From Pezicula radicicola (taxonomy: Eukaryota; Ascomycota; Leotiomycetes; Helotiales; Dermateaceae): a stretch of 64,000 bases of DNA. Shown piece by piece: positions 46,649 through 57,437 of the stretch (within the stretch, counting starts at the first letter, position 1; every line of letters begins with the position of its first letter). The notes under the pieces were generated by a model. It did no database searches. It was not told the DNA's origin and saw nothing but the letters and a program-made list of their open reading frames with translations. The stretch lies in NCBI GenBank assembly GCA_003008705.1, contig PDUO01000018.1:1022579-1086578 (forward strand). Reading direction: 5' to 3'. The translations under genes and the position numbers were made by a program.

Positions 46649-48961
46649 TCAGCCATAGAACTCACCATCAACGAGCCGATTGTCCTTGGTCGAGCCGTGA
46701 TCACCAAAGTCCAACTCTAGATGAGGGTTCTGATCGGTGCCGGTCCGAACTACTTTGACAAGGTTGCTGAAAATTCGCGTAGTAGAGATTCCCGCACAAG
46801 TGTTCTTGAGTACTTCTGATGGTCGACTCTGCATAGCTAATGCTGTCACTTCGGACACACTATCCCAAGCATTGCTACTCGTTCTTTTCACCAGGACGAA
46901 AATAGCATGCACACCAGCCAGCGCACAATAACAGAGGAGTACAATGCACGAAAGAACCATTGTAGCGCCTCTCATATTGTAAGCGTAACCATTAACATTG
47001 ACATGGACTGTGAATTTTGACAATTTTGACATGTCAGAAATCCCAGACAAATTATATATATCACCACCGTAACCAAATTCTTTATTTGATCTTGGCATAA
47101 TATCCAAACACCAGAGGCCACAAGCCTGGTCGCAATCATCGTCAGGACAGTGTTTTAACTGCCCCTGGATAGTTGCCGACGATGCCGTACGAGAGAGGCC
47201 ACTAGTGACCATGGTGGTGAGGATTGACTCCATGACCCCCTGGACAAATCCGTTGTCATCTTCCCACTCGGAAGTCTGCAAACCTGCACTCTCTACAAGT
47301 GTGTGGAAGACTGTTTTATTGGTATCTTGAATGTACGGGTTAAGGTACTGGGCCCATTCTGATGTGACATTGATGGACGGGAGGGCGAGATTGCAGACAC
47401 CGGTGCCTGGCCAGTTGAGAGGTTGACCACTTACGACCTTCATGACATTCCGAGTACTTTGTAAGGTAACAGGCACCCAACGAGCATCCACGGCGCAGGT
47501 GATTAGGTTTGACCCACCCGGCCATGATGGTGGAAACGTGATGAAAGCCCCAATGGTATTGTTGCCGAACGACTCAGGAAGAAGTTCCACGTATTGCAAG
47601 GCAGGCTCGGTTGCACTCCCGTCAACAAAAGCAGTGATCAATGCGGAGAGCTCAGACTGAATCGAATATGGCGACCCAAAACTCGTCTTATTGCAAAGAC
47701 TTGCAGCAACTGGAACTTCCACTACGTTATTCATTAAGTTCTCCTCTAATTGAGGGCTATTACGGTGTGCCCTGCAAATAGCAGCGGTAATTGGTTGGTA
47801 GACATCATTGATAGAGTATGTAACATCATTTCGGTACTTGAACTTTCTAGGCTGCCGAGGAGAGACAACCCATAGCTCGCTTGCAGCAATTGCCCAAAGT
47901 CGTCCAACTTCGGCGAGGGAGTCTGCCAGGTTTGACATTTGTGTTGTTGCAACTGTCTCAAAAAAGTAATAAAGACCCTGTGTCTCCCGTGTGTACATAA
48001 GTCGAATGGATTCCGGACTGTTAATTTGCAGAGACTCCGGCATGGTAGCCCTGTCTGTCAACGTCGTCCAATAAGGTAGTAGCTGGTAAAATACAGACTC
48101 CCAGTCTCTGGAAATGCATGTTGTGCCGAGAGTTATATTCTTGCACGATGTTGGAATGGTTGAAGCGTTGACTAGAGACGGCCAGATCTCATCCGTGGTT
48201 GCGTTGAGATAAAAGTCAGTCCCTCCAGCTGGCCAGTTGTCAACTCGAGGTCTCATTGCAATAGCACTAGAAGGACCCACAGTAAGACCAAGTAACGCGC
48301 CGACGACGAGAAGAGCGATTAGTCGTACTTTTACCACGAGCTTTTCGAAATTGGCACGGAGTGTCCCAGCGAATTCCTTTGAGAAGAGGTATGAGATATC
48401 GGAAAATTGTAGGCTCCCGAAGATCGCACCAAACGGTATACCCTCCCCAGCCACAAGCTCTTGACGAATCAATCCAATTACGACAACGCTGAGTGATCCT
48501 TGCATCGTGATCTCGTGTAGCTTCGATGCAAATTGTAGGCCAGAAAGCTTGATATCGTCGTACCCACTCGGCCCAGCAAGTTCCCCGCCAATATAATACC
48601 CATGAATGTTCAAGGAAACCAGCAAAATAGCAGCGAACACCGGCAATAAGTGCGCAGCAACAAGGCTGAGTATGGCCACAGAAATCCCTTTGTTCACTGC
48701 CTGCTTCGGTTCTTCGGTGTGAGGCTTATGAATTTCTCGCCGACAGGCATTCCACAACATGCTTAATCGCATGGATCGGAACCATATCTCGAGTACGCTT
48801 GGCTTGATGAAAGGTCTATTTTTGATGCCGCCAAGTGCGTTATCATCTGGTTCTTCATTTCTCACTGGACTAAAACTGTCGTTAGCAATGCTCAATTCCC
48901 TGAGTTTTGCAATACCAAAAAAGCTACATTGCCTACCTAAATGAAGCTCCGGATGAATCAT
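46649..48961 (-). CDS. Large fungal multi-pass membrane glycoprotein of unknown function
   Basis: An uninterrupted 770-codon frame from ATG 48961. Cytosolic-looking N-terminus of about 90 residues, then hydrophobic segments at about 93-118 (ISVAILSLVAAHLLPVFAAI), weakly 155-168, and 212-236 (VRLIALLVVGALLGLTVGPS). A long loop of about 420 residues with many N-x-S/T sites (NATT, NAST, NITL, NKTS, NNTI, NVTS, NLSG) and paired Cys follows, probably outside the cell or in the lumen. A last membrane segment lies near 663-690 (GATMVLSCIVLLCYCALAG), with a short C-terminal tail. This layout is common in a widespread group of uncharacterised filamentous-fungal proteins. No catalytic motif is visible. 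The gene is intact, single-exon and free of RIP. Confidence 0.8.
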   Translation of the reverse strand: MIHPELHLGRQCSFFGIAKLRELSIANDSFSPVRNEEPDDNALGGIKNRPFIKPSVLEIWFRSMRLSMLWNACRREIHKPHTEEPKQAVNKGISVAILSLVAAHLLPVFAAILLVSLNIHGYYIGGELAGPSGYDDIKLSGLQFASKLHEITMQGSLSVVVIGLIRQELVAGEGIPFGAIFGSLQFSDISYLFSKEFAGTLRANFEKLVVKVRLIALLVVGALLGLTVGPSSAIAMRPRVDNWPAGGTDFYLNATTDEIWPSLVNASTIPTSCKNITLGTTCISRDWESVFYQLLPYWTTLTDRATMPESLQINSPESIRLMYTRETQGLYYFFETVATTQMSNLADSLAEVGRLWAIAASELWVVSPRQPRKFKYRNDVTYSINDVYQPITAAICRAHRNSPQLEENLMNNVVEVPVAASLCNKTSFGSPYSIQSELSALITAFVDGSATEPALQYVELLPESFGNNTIGAFITFPPSWPGGSNLITCAVDARWVPVTLQSTRNVMKVVSGQPLNWPGTGVCNLALPSINVTSEWAQYLNPYIQDTNKTVFHTLVESAGLQTSEWEDDNGFVQGVMESILTTMVTSGLSRTASSATIQGQLKHCPDDDCDQACGLWCLDIMPRSNKEFGYGGDIYNLSGISDMSKLSKFTVHVNVNGYAYNMRGATMVLSCIVLLCYCALAGVHAIFVLVKRTSSNAWDSVSEVTALAMQSRPSEVLKNTCAGISTTRIFSNLVKVVRTGTDQNPHLELDFGDHGSTKDNRLVDGEFYG

Positions 48962-49511
48962 ACTGAAGCAAACTTATAGAGCTAGCAGCTGAGCCCTGCG
49001 AGGCTGTTCTCCCACGTATAGCTCTGTATCCAGACATCGATAATGCTTATAGTGTTTCGTTCGAAGTAAAGCTCACAAAGAGAAGATATCCAAAACGCAA
49101 GAAACAGCGACTACAGATCAAAGAATGCTGGCATCGAACTATCATCTTGCAGATATAAACTGAGGAAGGAAAGGGGGTGTAGCTGCTTCACAATCTTCCA
49201 GCGGCGCTTAGCAGGCCTAAAATGGCAGGACCTCCTCTTACAAAGTGTCAAATTAGCGCTGCCAAGGACTGCCTGCGTAAACTCCTCAGCATCTCATTTG
49301 TGAATTTACTTAGCTGAATGTTTTATATATCACAGATTGACGCTGCTCACTGCACTGAACACAGAACATATTTTGTATTTATTCTTTGTGACGGTAGGCT
49401 TTTTAGCTTGCGGCTCCTGCCGGTGGCTGAGCCCGTGTCGAAATAGGCTTCTGCTTTTCGGTTCCCGACCTCCAAATGTGGCGTACCTTAAGATTATTGC
49501 CAAGCCGCTTA
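48962..49511. promoter_or_regulatory. Upstream region of the membrane-protein gene
   Basis: No gene seen. It lies between the membrane protein's ATG and the left end of the mariner element and must contain its promoter. No clear TATA box or known operator is visible. Confidence 0.35.
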
Positions 49512-50817
49512 CAGTGGGGGTGAATTAAGTCTGAGTCCTGGTACGTGCACGCCAAGGCTTACCATTACAGAACAGGCCATTGTTTTGATGCTGCTTTTAC
49601 ATACAATAAGGACAGATTTGAAGCTATTTAGTATTTCGTATACCACCCCTTTGCTTCTATCACTGCCTTTACTCTATAATGCATAGTAATAGACAGGTTA
49701 TATAATACAGATTGATCAATTGTATACCATGCCTCCTTTGTAGCTGCAATTAGAGCCTTTAGAGTAGCTACAGAATCATCTGCAAACTCTAACTCTAGGT
49801 ATAATTTGTAGATCTCTGCCTTCATTAAGGCCCATAGATTCTCAATAGGATTAAGATCTAGCGAGTAAGGTGGCTAGATCATAACTACTACCCCTATTTC
49901 TGTTAAGATAGCCCGTACAATATGTGCTGTATGTGTTGATGCCCCGTCATGCATAAAGATGTCTCCTAGCTGAAGAATAGTAGGTAGATATACTCTGTAG
50001 ACTTCGACAATAACCCTTGATGTAACTCCTTGTGGTGCAGAGGTAAGGTCTCCATCTAAAGCAATAAGGCCAGTTCGAATATCATGTCCAAAAGCACCCC
50101 AAAACATCTTCTTAACACTATGGCCACATCTCTTCTCCTTTATATCTCCTTGTATAAGCTGTTCAGAGGGTCAAAGGAATGTCCAAACAGCTTGTACACC
50201 AGCTCCTCTTTTAACTATGCATTCGTCAGACCATTTAATTCTCTTCCAGTCCTCAGGTGTAAAGCACCCATACTCCTTAGTCTATGCTAGTCGTTTCTGT
50301 GCATAATATTCCTTAATTTCAGGTCGTAGTCGCTGTCGCCATTTCCGCCGGTCCATCTCTCGTAATAGCTTCTGTATAGACCTCTCCTTTACAACCCCAT
50401 CAATCTCCTGAACAAGCTCGTACATATTTATGTGTGGGTTCTAATGGACTATAACATCATATATATAATCGTGTATCTGTTCTATCAGCTTTCGAGGAGG
50501 GCCAGGTCGTAGTTTCGAGTAATTATTTAATCGGGAGGCTTCGCGTTGACATATTGTCTTAATTGTCGAAACAGGGACTTCGGGGTGCTTTGTATGAATC
50601 TTTGGATAGGTCCAACCAAGAGACCACAATTCGTATATTCGATCCCATAGACCAGGAGATAATTCTGTATATCGTCGTCGAATAGGAGGCATTTTGAGGT
50701 TGTTGAGGCTGTAAAGGGAGAGTTCCTCATTAAAAGCAGCATTAAAGGAAGAGCCTGATCTGTATTAGAGAGCCTTGGCGTGCACGTACCAGGACTCAGA
50801 CTTAATTCACCCCACTG
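49512..50817 (-). mobile_element. Tc1/mariner DNA transposon, 1.3 kb
   Basis: Inverted ends of about 47 bp (CAGTGGGGGTGAATTAAGTC at 49512-49531, continuing to AAGGCT at 49559; mirror 50771-50817) differ by one extra G. TA is present immediately outside both ends (49510-49511 and 50818-50819), the Tc1/mariner target duplication. The single coding frame inside is a transposase with a few stops. Size, ends and TSD are those of an otherwise complete element. It is inserted about 40 bp upstream of the glycosyltransferase ATG at 50859. Confidence 0.92.
49628..50692 (-). pseudogene. Tc1/mariner transposase with four nonsense codons
   Basis: A single frame from ATG 50692-50690 to TAG 49628-49630 (355 codons) with the N-terminal helix-turn-helix region (MPPIRRRYTELSPGLWDRI..VPVSTIKTICQREASR) and a DDE_3 catalytic domain. 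First Asp in IKWSDECIVKRG, second Asp in FMHDGASTHTAH, Glu in LDLNPIENLWALM. Four in-frame stops interrupt it: after YDVIVH, after KRLA, after TFL (TGA, probably from CGA) and after VVVMI (TAG where Trp is expected before PPYS). All four fit C-to-T or G-to-A change, so light RIP. The catalytic triad is retained. Cut-and-paste transposition would need a trans-acting relative. Confidence 0.88.
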
Positions 50818-50858
50818 TAGCTGATTCAACGACGAAGGTAAAGGCTTAACATTTCCTT

Positions 50859-52263
50859 ATGACGGATGTTCCATTTTCAACGCGTGAGGTTGCTAATGCG
50901 GTTACGATTTCTCAAGATATGCTTCTTAGTCCCTTTCGGCGGTCAGGGCGTCTACGCCGTGGTTGGGCTCGTCTGGCCTTTCTCATGCTATTGGTCGCGC
51001 TTTCGGTCGACCTTCTCCTGACTATCGGCGTCAACCGTCCTTCAACCAGAGTCTCTCCATCCTCGACATCACCAATATATCCCTTCACTACCAAAAAGGA
51101 TCGCATATTCATCGCCAGCATGCACTGGAACAACGAGATTATCATACGTTCTCATTGGAGCGCAGCTCTCTTAGACCTAGTGAAGCATTTTGGTCCAGAG
51201 AATGTCTACATCTCCATCATAGAAAGTGGCAGTTGGGACAACACGAAGGGCGCATTGAAAGATCTGGATTTGGAACTGGAAAAATTAGGAGTTGAGAGGA
51301 GTATCGAGATGTACGAGAGCACACACAAAGATGAAGTTGAGCGGATACCTAGTCCCACGGAAGAGGGTTGGATATGGACCAGTAGAGGAAGGAAGGAATT
51401 ACGACGAATACCATATCTTGCTGAGATACGAAACCGTGTCATGAGAAAGCTGAAAGAGCTCGCAGAAAGGGAGGATGGGAGGCGCGAGCGGTCATTTGAC
51501 AAGGTCCTCTGGCTGAATGATGTTATCTTTACGGTATGCAGTCTGTTACTTGCATTGATCACGCGTTAGAATTATACTAATATCTTCAAATTATCAGACC
51601 GAAGATGTCACGACTTTGATTGCAACTAGGGGTGGCAACTACGCTGCCGCCTGTTCGCTCGACTTCTCAAAGGCCCCTTCATATTACGATACCTTTGCGC
51701 TTCGTGATATATCAGGTGCAAAAGCTATCACTGACACATGGCCCTATTTTCTCGCTGCCGAGTCGCGTAATGCCATGATTTCCAACTCCCCTGTGCCTGT
51801 AAAGTCATGCTGGAATGGCTTAGTTATCTTTCAGGCAGGTCCCTTCTATGAAGACCCACCATTACGCTTTCGCGGGATTCCAGATAGTCTTGCTATTCAT
51901 CACCTGGAGGGATCTGAATGCTGCTTTATCCACGCCGACAATGCCCTCAGCACGACGGAGGGAGTTTGGCTCAATCCAAATGTGAGAGTTTCGTACAATC
52001 CCGAAGCCGATAAGGCTGTCAGACCAGGAGAACACGCGTGGCCAAGAAAGAGAGAGAAAGTGATCGGGATTTGGATCAATAGGTTGTCACGATGGACTGG
52101 ATTTCCTCAGAGATACATGGAAGCATTTACAGTAGAGAAGAGAATACGATCGTGGAGGGACGAAGCAAAACTACGAGGACGAACAGAGCACCCTGAGGGT
52201 TGGAAACATTGCCTAATCAATGAGATGCAAGTTCTTGTTGATAATGGGTGGGCACACGTGTAA
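50859..52263 (+). CDS. CAP59/CMT1-type mannosyltransferase
   Basis: Two exons, 50859-51533 and 51598-52263 (1341 nt, 446 residues), with a 64-nt intron (ACG|GTATGC..TATCAG|ACC) that joins VLWLNDVIFT to TEDVTTLIATRGGNYAAACS. A short cytosolic basic N-terminus and one membrane segment at about 38-57 (ARLAFLMLLVALSVDLLLTI) give the type II topology of Golgi glycosyltransferases. Family hallmarks are IFIASMHWNNE, HFGPENVYISIIESGSWDNTK, DFSKAPSYYDTFALRDISG, SCWNGLVIFQAGPFY and ECCFIHADN near the C-terminal third. The Cryptococcus members add alpha-1,3-mannose in capsule synthesis; in non-capsulated fungi the substrate is unknown. The gene is intact. The mariner element just upstream may displace or modify its promoter. 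Confidence 0.85.
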
Positions 52264-53119
52264 TTTTAAATTGTTCTGACCATGCCCAACTTGAATCTGT
52301 AAACGTGATATGTCACATCGCTTTTATTAGTAGGGATATGGTGGGTTTGGAACGATGTTCCCTCACCTCTGCCGTTCATATCAAGTTCTTCCGTCCCCCT
52401 TCATCTTCAACTCGAATTGATTATTTACTCAAGCATTCGAAGTTTTTGTTCCGAGGTTCGGGATAATCCATCGCATCGCCCTCAACGCATGGGGGCTGGA
52501 GAAATAGCTGGCACTACTTCTCTGGTAAGCACTTACTGTGTATACTCTACTCGTGGCCAGAGTAGAGGAAGATAGCTTATGCTGATAGATTTGAATCCTG
52601 TAGCCGCAACCCATGATGCTTAATAGAACAGCGTGGCGCTAGTAGGAAGATGGATTCGCGAGCTTTTCTCCCACGCTTCCTTGAAAACTGACCAGAATAG
52701 CCTCTTTGTCATCTGAAAAATACCTTGGCTCTTATTCATAATATTGTTAAGGTCCTGGGAGTATGCTGTAGCAAGAGGGAGGAGGAGACTAACGTCGAGT
52801 GGCTAAAGTCGGTGGGTAGAGTGTGGTGCCGGGATTATAACACAGATCTTTAAGAATCGCAGAGATTGAGGAATGCCATATTAACATTACTAGAATGGCC
52901 ATCTACAATTAAGAGACGCCTTCTATTTCCGCGTACGATGCCTTGCAAGGCAATTATGTTGAGGACAGCTGGGCCCGATCCGACCTCGGTTCGATGTCTT
53001 TGGCACGCTCTCTAAATCGTTGTCTGTGGTCCCCATCCTGTTCGATCCACAAGTGTCGTATCAGGAGTAGAGCTCCTGCTTGCCTTCCTCTTCTCGTAGG
53101 GATCCAACTCAATGTATAA
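52264..53119. other. Intergenic, no gene seen
   Basis: Normal composition. Several short frames on both strands have no domain and no consistent extension. Confidence 0.4.
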
Positions 53120-54165
53120 AGAATGAGCTGCAGAACGAGGCAACCAGTCTTTGCCCTTCTCATGCCATTGCTTACCGCTGCTACCCTGTGTCCTTCTCAA
53201 TACACCTCGGACCGCACATCCTCTCATGCCCTAGCTACGACCTGCAGACTCATCTATTTACATGCACGATGGACAAGCCTGTCTGCACCACCATTAACTC
53301 TGACAGCCTAACTCCTCCCACGAATACGGTGACTCGTAAGATAATGGTATATCACAGCACTACTACAATCAGGCAAACTGTTGTAACCTTAATGGTTGGT
53401 GAAACGATTACTACTCCAAGATATACGACTAACTAGTACTATATAGATCCTATATTCTCTCCAGGCCAGGTTCAGTATTTATTCATCTAATGACGGTATA
53501 GATTCTCGATTTTCGATAGAGGTAGGCCAACGATTTACTCTTCTCTTATTACCCTCCTAACCTCTAATTTAATAGGGTAGGAAATGCCTTCACTCCAATA
53601 GATCCTACTTTATTAAGGGTAATAGCCATCTCAAGATCGTGTCTACCAAATTAGGCATATTTCAGCTCTCTGGAGCTGGACAGTGTATCGATGCCTCCTT
53701 TGATATAGTATTTGCTTGTGACGGAGGAAGGACATTGATATGGCGATTCTCTAAGAGGCTATTTTATTCACTCCTCTTCACTCGGCTATGGCGAGCTCGA
53801 AGGGATATATCCATCACACCACTTCACTTAGAGGAGAGAGATTCCTGTACTAGGGTTCGTATATTTTCTATTATTGGAAGCTGTAGGCATCACATATCGA
53901 TTTCAGAAACAGAACTTATAGAGACATTGGTTGGTAAACAGTTTCTGTACCAACATGATGGGAAGCGATTGGTTTTAATATATATCTAATTCTAGTTCAA
54001 CTTTTTGCTGGTATCTCATCCCTTACATCATTTACATGGTTCCTCTTAGCAGGATTCTCCGGCATCCTCAAGGGAATTTCCATTATCTATCAAAGTACTT
54101 TGGCTATCCTAGGGGGTGTTCTTATCCAGGCAAGAATCTTTCCGTACAAAAGCAACGCCCCAAGT
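53120..54165 (+). pseudogene. Three-copy repeat family, copy B (better preserved)
   Basis: Matches copy A (36871-38130) in order and orientation. It opens with a signal-peptide-like stretch (VFALLMPLLTAATLCPSQYTS, about 53149-53210), then in another frame MDKPVCTTINSD..TVTRKI. RFSIYSSNDGIDSRFSIE, about 53468-53521, is followed by a probable intron (GTAGGCC..CCTAAC..TTTAATAG, about 53522-53575). The next open part is SGAGQCIDASFDIVFACDGGRTLIWRF and on to a stop at 53987-53989. Thr-rich, Cys-containing and probably once secreted, but frames are shifted relative to each other, so I call it broken. Family not recognised. The end part, 54091-54161, recurs at 56169-56239. Confidence 0.45.
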
Positions 54166-54724
54166 CCTTACAGTATCAGCCAACGAGAAGTATATGGATG
54201 CTGCTCAACGATCTTTTAGCATGCCTTGGCTTCCGAATTATTATGTCCCATCCTAAAGATCCCCCTGTAATAATCCATTTTCCTTCAGTGCAGTCTGCCA
54301 AGCCTCAACTTCTGCTGCAGTTAGCTAAATGTTCGGAAGGTTGCGAGCCAGAAGAAATGTCGAGCAGCAAGTAACGCGTTGACGGGGAAGTTCGGTCGCT
54401 GATAACCAGATAGTATGCCTGGTTAACCATCTCCCGTTGACCTTAGTCCGCCGAATAGGCAATCTCGCAAGGGTTTGTACAATAGACATGGTGATGTTCT
54501 AGACCACAGATTCCTATCTAGGTCGGCTTTTCTTCCAAATTCTTTCAGCATGTGGCCAAATCAATAATTTTCAAAGGCACTGACACGTACAAAAGGTCAA
54601 CAAAACATTATGTGCTGCATAGCGCATATCCTTGTAAAGCTAGTAAATTTATGAGGAGCGGAGAATAAACATATATTGGCCTTTATCTCCTCAATTATCA
54701 AGTATCACTACCATAAACCAAAAA
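54166..54724. promoter_or_regulatory. Upstream region of the 54725 gene
   Basis: No gene seen. It follows the repeat copy and must hold the promoter of the two-exon gene. Sequence near 54660-54715 is AT-rich (AATAAACATATATTGG). Confidence 0.3.
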
Positions 54725-55386
54725 ATGGAGAACCCTTTTTACGCGACCAAGGTCTGGTCGAGCAGAACCCAGACAACACTGAGTTACGTTTCACGCCCTA
54801 ATCAAGAAGCTCCTCTTTCGCCTATTATGCTACATTTTACTTCCTTTATCAACCTATACACACTTAAATCAACCATCCAGGCCATGAATTATGATATAGA
54901 ACCTCTATCCAGAGACAATGTCATGGTCCAGGACGAAGACTGGACATTCCTCCTTAGGCTTGTACAAGAGAACTGCCAATTTGGCGAGCGATGTATTTGG
55001 CAATTTGGTAGAGGTAAAGATGAGCGACAAATATAAGGCAAAGTAAGCGCTTACTTGAACTTCGCTAATAGAAAATCAGTTTTGTAGAAGTACTACCTAG
55101 ACCGGGTGTTTTTCACAGCGAAAATATTCAGTGTACAAGTAGCGAGTTCCGTGCTCAGCTTGCACGCCTGCATAATATTATGAAGGATTACCCCGAAGAT
55201 ATCAAATATGATCAACTCGTGATGCATTTCTACTGGATGTTTAAGTGCTACTGGACCGGAACTGCTATGGGAATTTTGAAGTACCCCCACCAACTAGCCA
55301 GTGATATAGAGAACCCTGTATACATTGGCACAGCGCTTGGACTGACAGCACTCCGAGATCTGGGAAGTATCTACAGTAATGAGTAG
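54725..55386 (+). CDS. Orphan 195-residue protein, two exons
   Basis: Exon 1, 54725-55013, starts MENPFYATKVWSSRTQTTLS. A 74-nt intron (GTAAAG..GTTTTGTAG, 55014-55087) is needed to join phase 1 to exon 2, 55088-55386. Together they give 195 residues with no internal stop. Exon 2 includes VFHSENIQCTSSEFRAQLAR, KDYPEDIKYDQLVMHFYWMFKCYW and a C-terminal TALRDLGSIYSNE. Trp/Tyr/Phe-rich, no signal peptide; a weakly hydrophobic stretch near YWTGTAMGILKYPHQLA. I recognise no family. It is the only apparently intact gene among the repeat copies at 53-57 kb. Frame logic supports it but expression is unproven. Confidence 0.5.
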
Positions 55387-56745
55387 GAGAAGAGGGGATA
55401 TAGGATTGAAACTTGAAGGTGAACCTTTAATCATATGCCAAGGGAAGATTGTTTATAAGAGGGCTTTTTAGGGGGGTGGATTAGGATTAGGGCGGAAAGT
55501 TTATACCAATGTTATTCAGGTTGCTTGCATGTTCGCAAATGTATTTTTGATCAGTGCTAGGTTAGTATTTATCGATCATTCAACCTGCACTTCAGTGAGT
55601 TAGGTAGAAGAGGGAACTGTTACTAGTGCCTAGGTTTTGGCTGATATAGTCACGGATAAATTTGTGGCACAAAATGTTTGTTTTTATTGGAAAGTCTACT
55701 ACACCCGTATCATTTCACCTAGCACCAACCGTTTTCAATACCGTTTTCTGTATATTATTATCACAACTTCTAAAGTAGTATAACTCAAAATACTATTTCT
55801 CAAACTTTACTTGTGACAGTCAAAAGTCTTCGAAGTGCATTAGCTCAACTTACAGATAAGTTGGAGTGGCTCGAGGTTGAAGCTTAGCATTCGCATAGAG
55901 CAGCGACACATGATAATAGGCTTAATTTTGGATTCTTTCCTAGAAGCTCTATACACCTCTTCACGCACCCCTTCCCATGCCCCTTTCACCACCCTTTCAC
56001 CTGTACGCCCTTTCACGCACCCATGCACCCTTTCTACGCACCTGTAGCCGCTACCTGCTACCCTATAGCAAAAGCAAGGCGTGGTTGCTCCTTATTCCAA
56101 TCCCAAATAAACTGCCTTGCTTTTATGCAACCAAGGCATTCATGCACCTTCCATCAACCGTTGTGGCACAAAGTGCTTTAGCTATCCTAGGGAGTGTTCT
56201 TATCTATGCAAGAATCTTTCCGCACAAAAGCAACGCCCCTTCTCGCTATACTGTTCCTTTACGGTCTTGTATGCATATATGACGTCTGCTGCGGGATTTC
56301 ATTTTTCTACGGCCTAAGGATCCGGCTTGTACCATGAATTGCTAGCTATTTCTTACTTTTATGTCCCTTTCACCTTATGACCGATTCAAGATATAAGGAG
56401 CAGAACGAGGCACTTCTGTTAAATCCCCATTACTTTTCTCAATTATCTTTCGTTCTATAACACAGCCAAGATATCAAGACTCAGCTTCTACAAGCCCCTG
56501 ATAGGATTAGGGAAAGACTGTTTAACTTTAGCTTTTGCCGCCAGTAGTTTCAATATACATTTTCATGCCATTATATTTATTATATTCCTTTCCCACTACT
56601 ACTATAGTTGAATACTAGTTATCCCTTATACGTACACAGACAAAGATATCTCCTTTAGAATACGCAATTTAGTAAGTGAACACTCTTACAAGCTAATTCT
56701 ATAACATTAGCTTACGTTATAGTTGTTCTAAAGTATAGTACAAGC
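55387..56745. other. Intergenic with a repeat-family fragment
   Basis: Contains an imperfect CCCTTTCAC/CGCACC-rich simple stretch at about 55960-56045 and the 71-bp fragment (copy C) at 56169-56239. Otherwise AT-rich without genes. Confidence 0.45.
56169..56239 (+). repeat. Three-copy repeat family, copy C (71-bp fragment)
   Basis: Matches 54091-54161 with about eight differences, mostly transitions; both contain GCTATCCTAGG and GCAAGAATCTTTCCG and end in AAAAGCAACGCCCC. Only this end of the unit is present. Confidence 0.7.
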
Positions 56746-57250
56746 ATGGCTAGGTTAGAGACACGCAGCAAAGATATTAGGAGTGGTCTTAGTTGGAAAG
56801 AAAAGGAACGTGCAATGATTGGCAAGAATGTAGGGGGCATCTTGTATGAAATGAACGGGATAGTTCTAGATGGAGGGCCCAAAGATCTTGTATAGGCAGC
56901 GGTGAAGATGCTTGAGTCGTGGGTAAAGACTGCGGAACTTGTGGACTCGGAGTCTGAACAGTGGGGTCAATATTCGCAGAAGATACAGGTAGTACAGGCA
57001 AGGGTAGCAGAGGCGGGAGTAGAGGCAATGTGGGAGTTGTATACATTGGAAACGGCTGCAAAGTTGTTACGAGAAGACTGGAAACAACCTACAAGGATGT
57101 TTAACGACAATAAGCATGGATTCCAGGAAAAATTTGTAAACTTTGAGGTAGTAGCTAAATGCGCGTAAAATGAAGCTGATAGTTTTAGGTCGATAGCTCA
57201 AGCAGAGCGTCAGTTGTGGGCAGGTGGGTTTAAAGGGTATACTGGATAGA
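56746..57250 (+). pseudogene. Unidentified ORF with two in-frame stops
   Basis: ATG at 56746 opens MARLETRSKDIRSGLSWKEKERAM and runs to TAG near 56893. It continues in the same frame for 90 codons (VKMLESWVKTAELVDSESEQWGQYSQKIQ..) to TAA at 57166-57168, then on as NEADSFRSIAQAERQLWAGGFKGYTG to a final TAG. The first two stops would arise from CAG and CAA by C-to-T. The predicted product, about 165 residues, is helical and charged, possibly coiled-coil. It is probably a lightly RIP-altered gene; a short functional ORF cannot be excluded. Family unknown. Confidence 0.45.
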
Positions 57251-57437
57251 GTAGAGAGAATCGGCAATAAATAGAGGGGAGAGAAGCAGGAGGACATTCA
57301 GATCTGCATTTGGGAACTCTCTACATCTATCAAAATGTGTGCGAATGGCTAAGCGAGATAAAAGGAGAGTAGTTCGCTTAACCTCCCTTTCGCATTATTT
57401 TGCGAGCGGTGTTTCGTAAGAACCTACGCGGAGAAGC

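Noticed and set aside
55960..56045. CRISPR-like or tandem array in the CCCTTTCAC-rich stretch
   Set aside because: Units are irregular in length and sequence, and the host is a fungus; this is an imperfect simple repeat.
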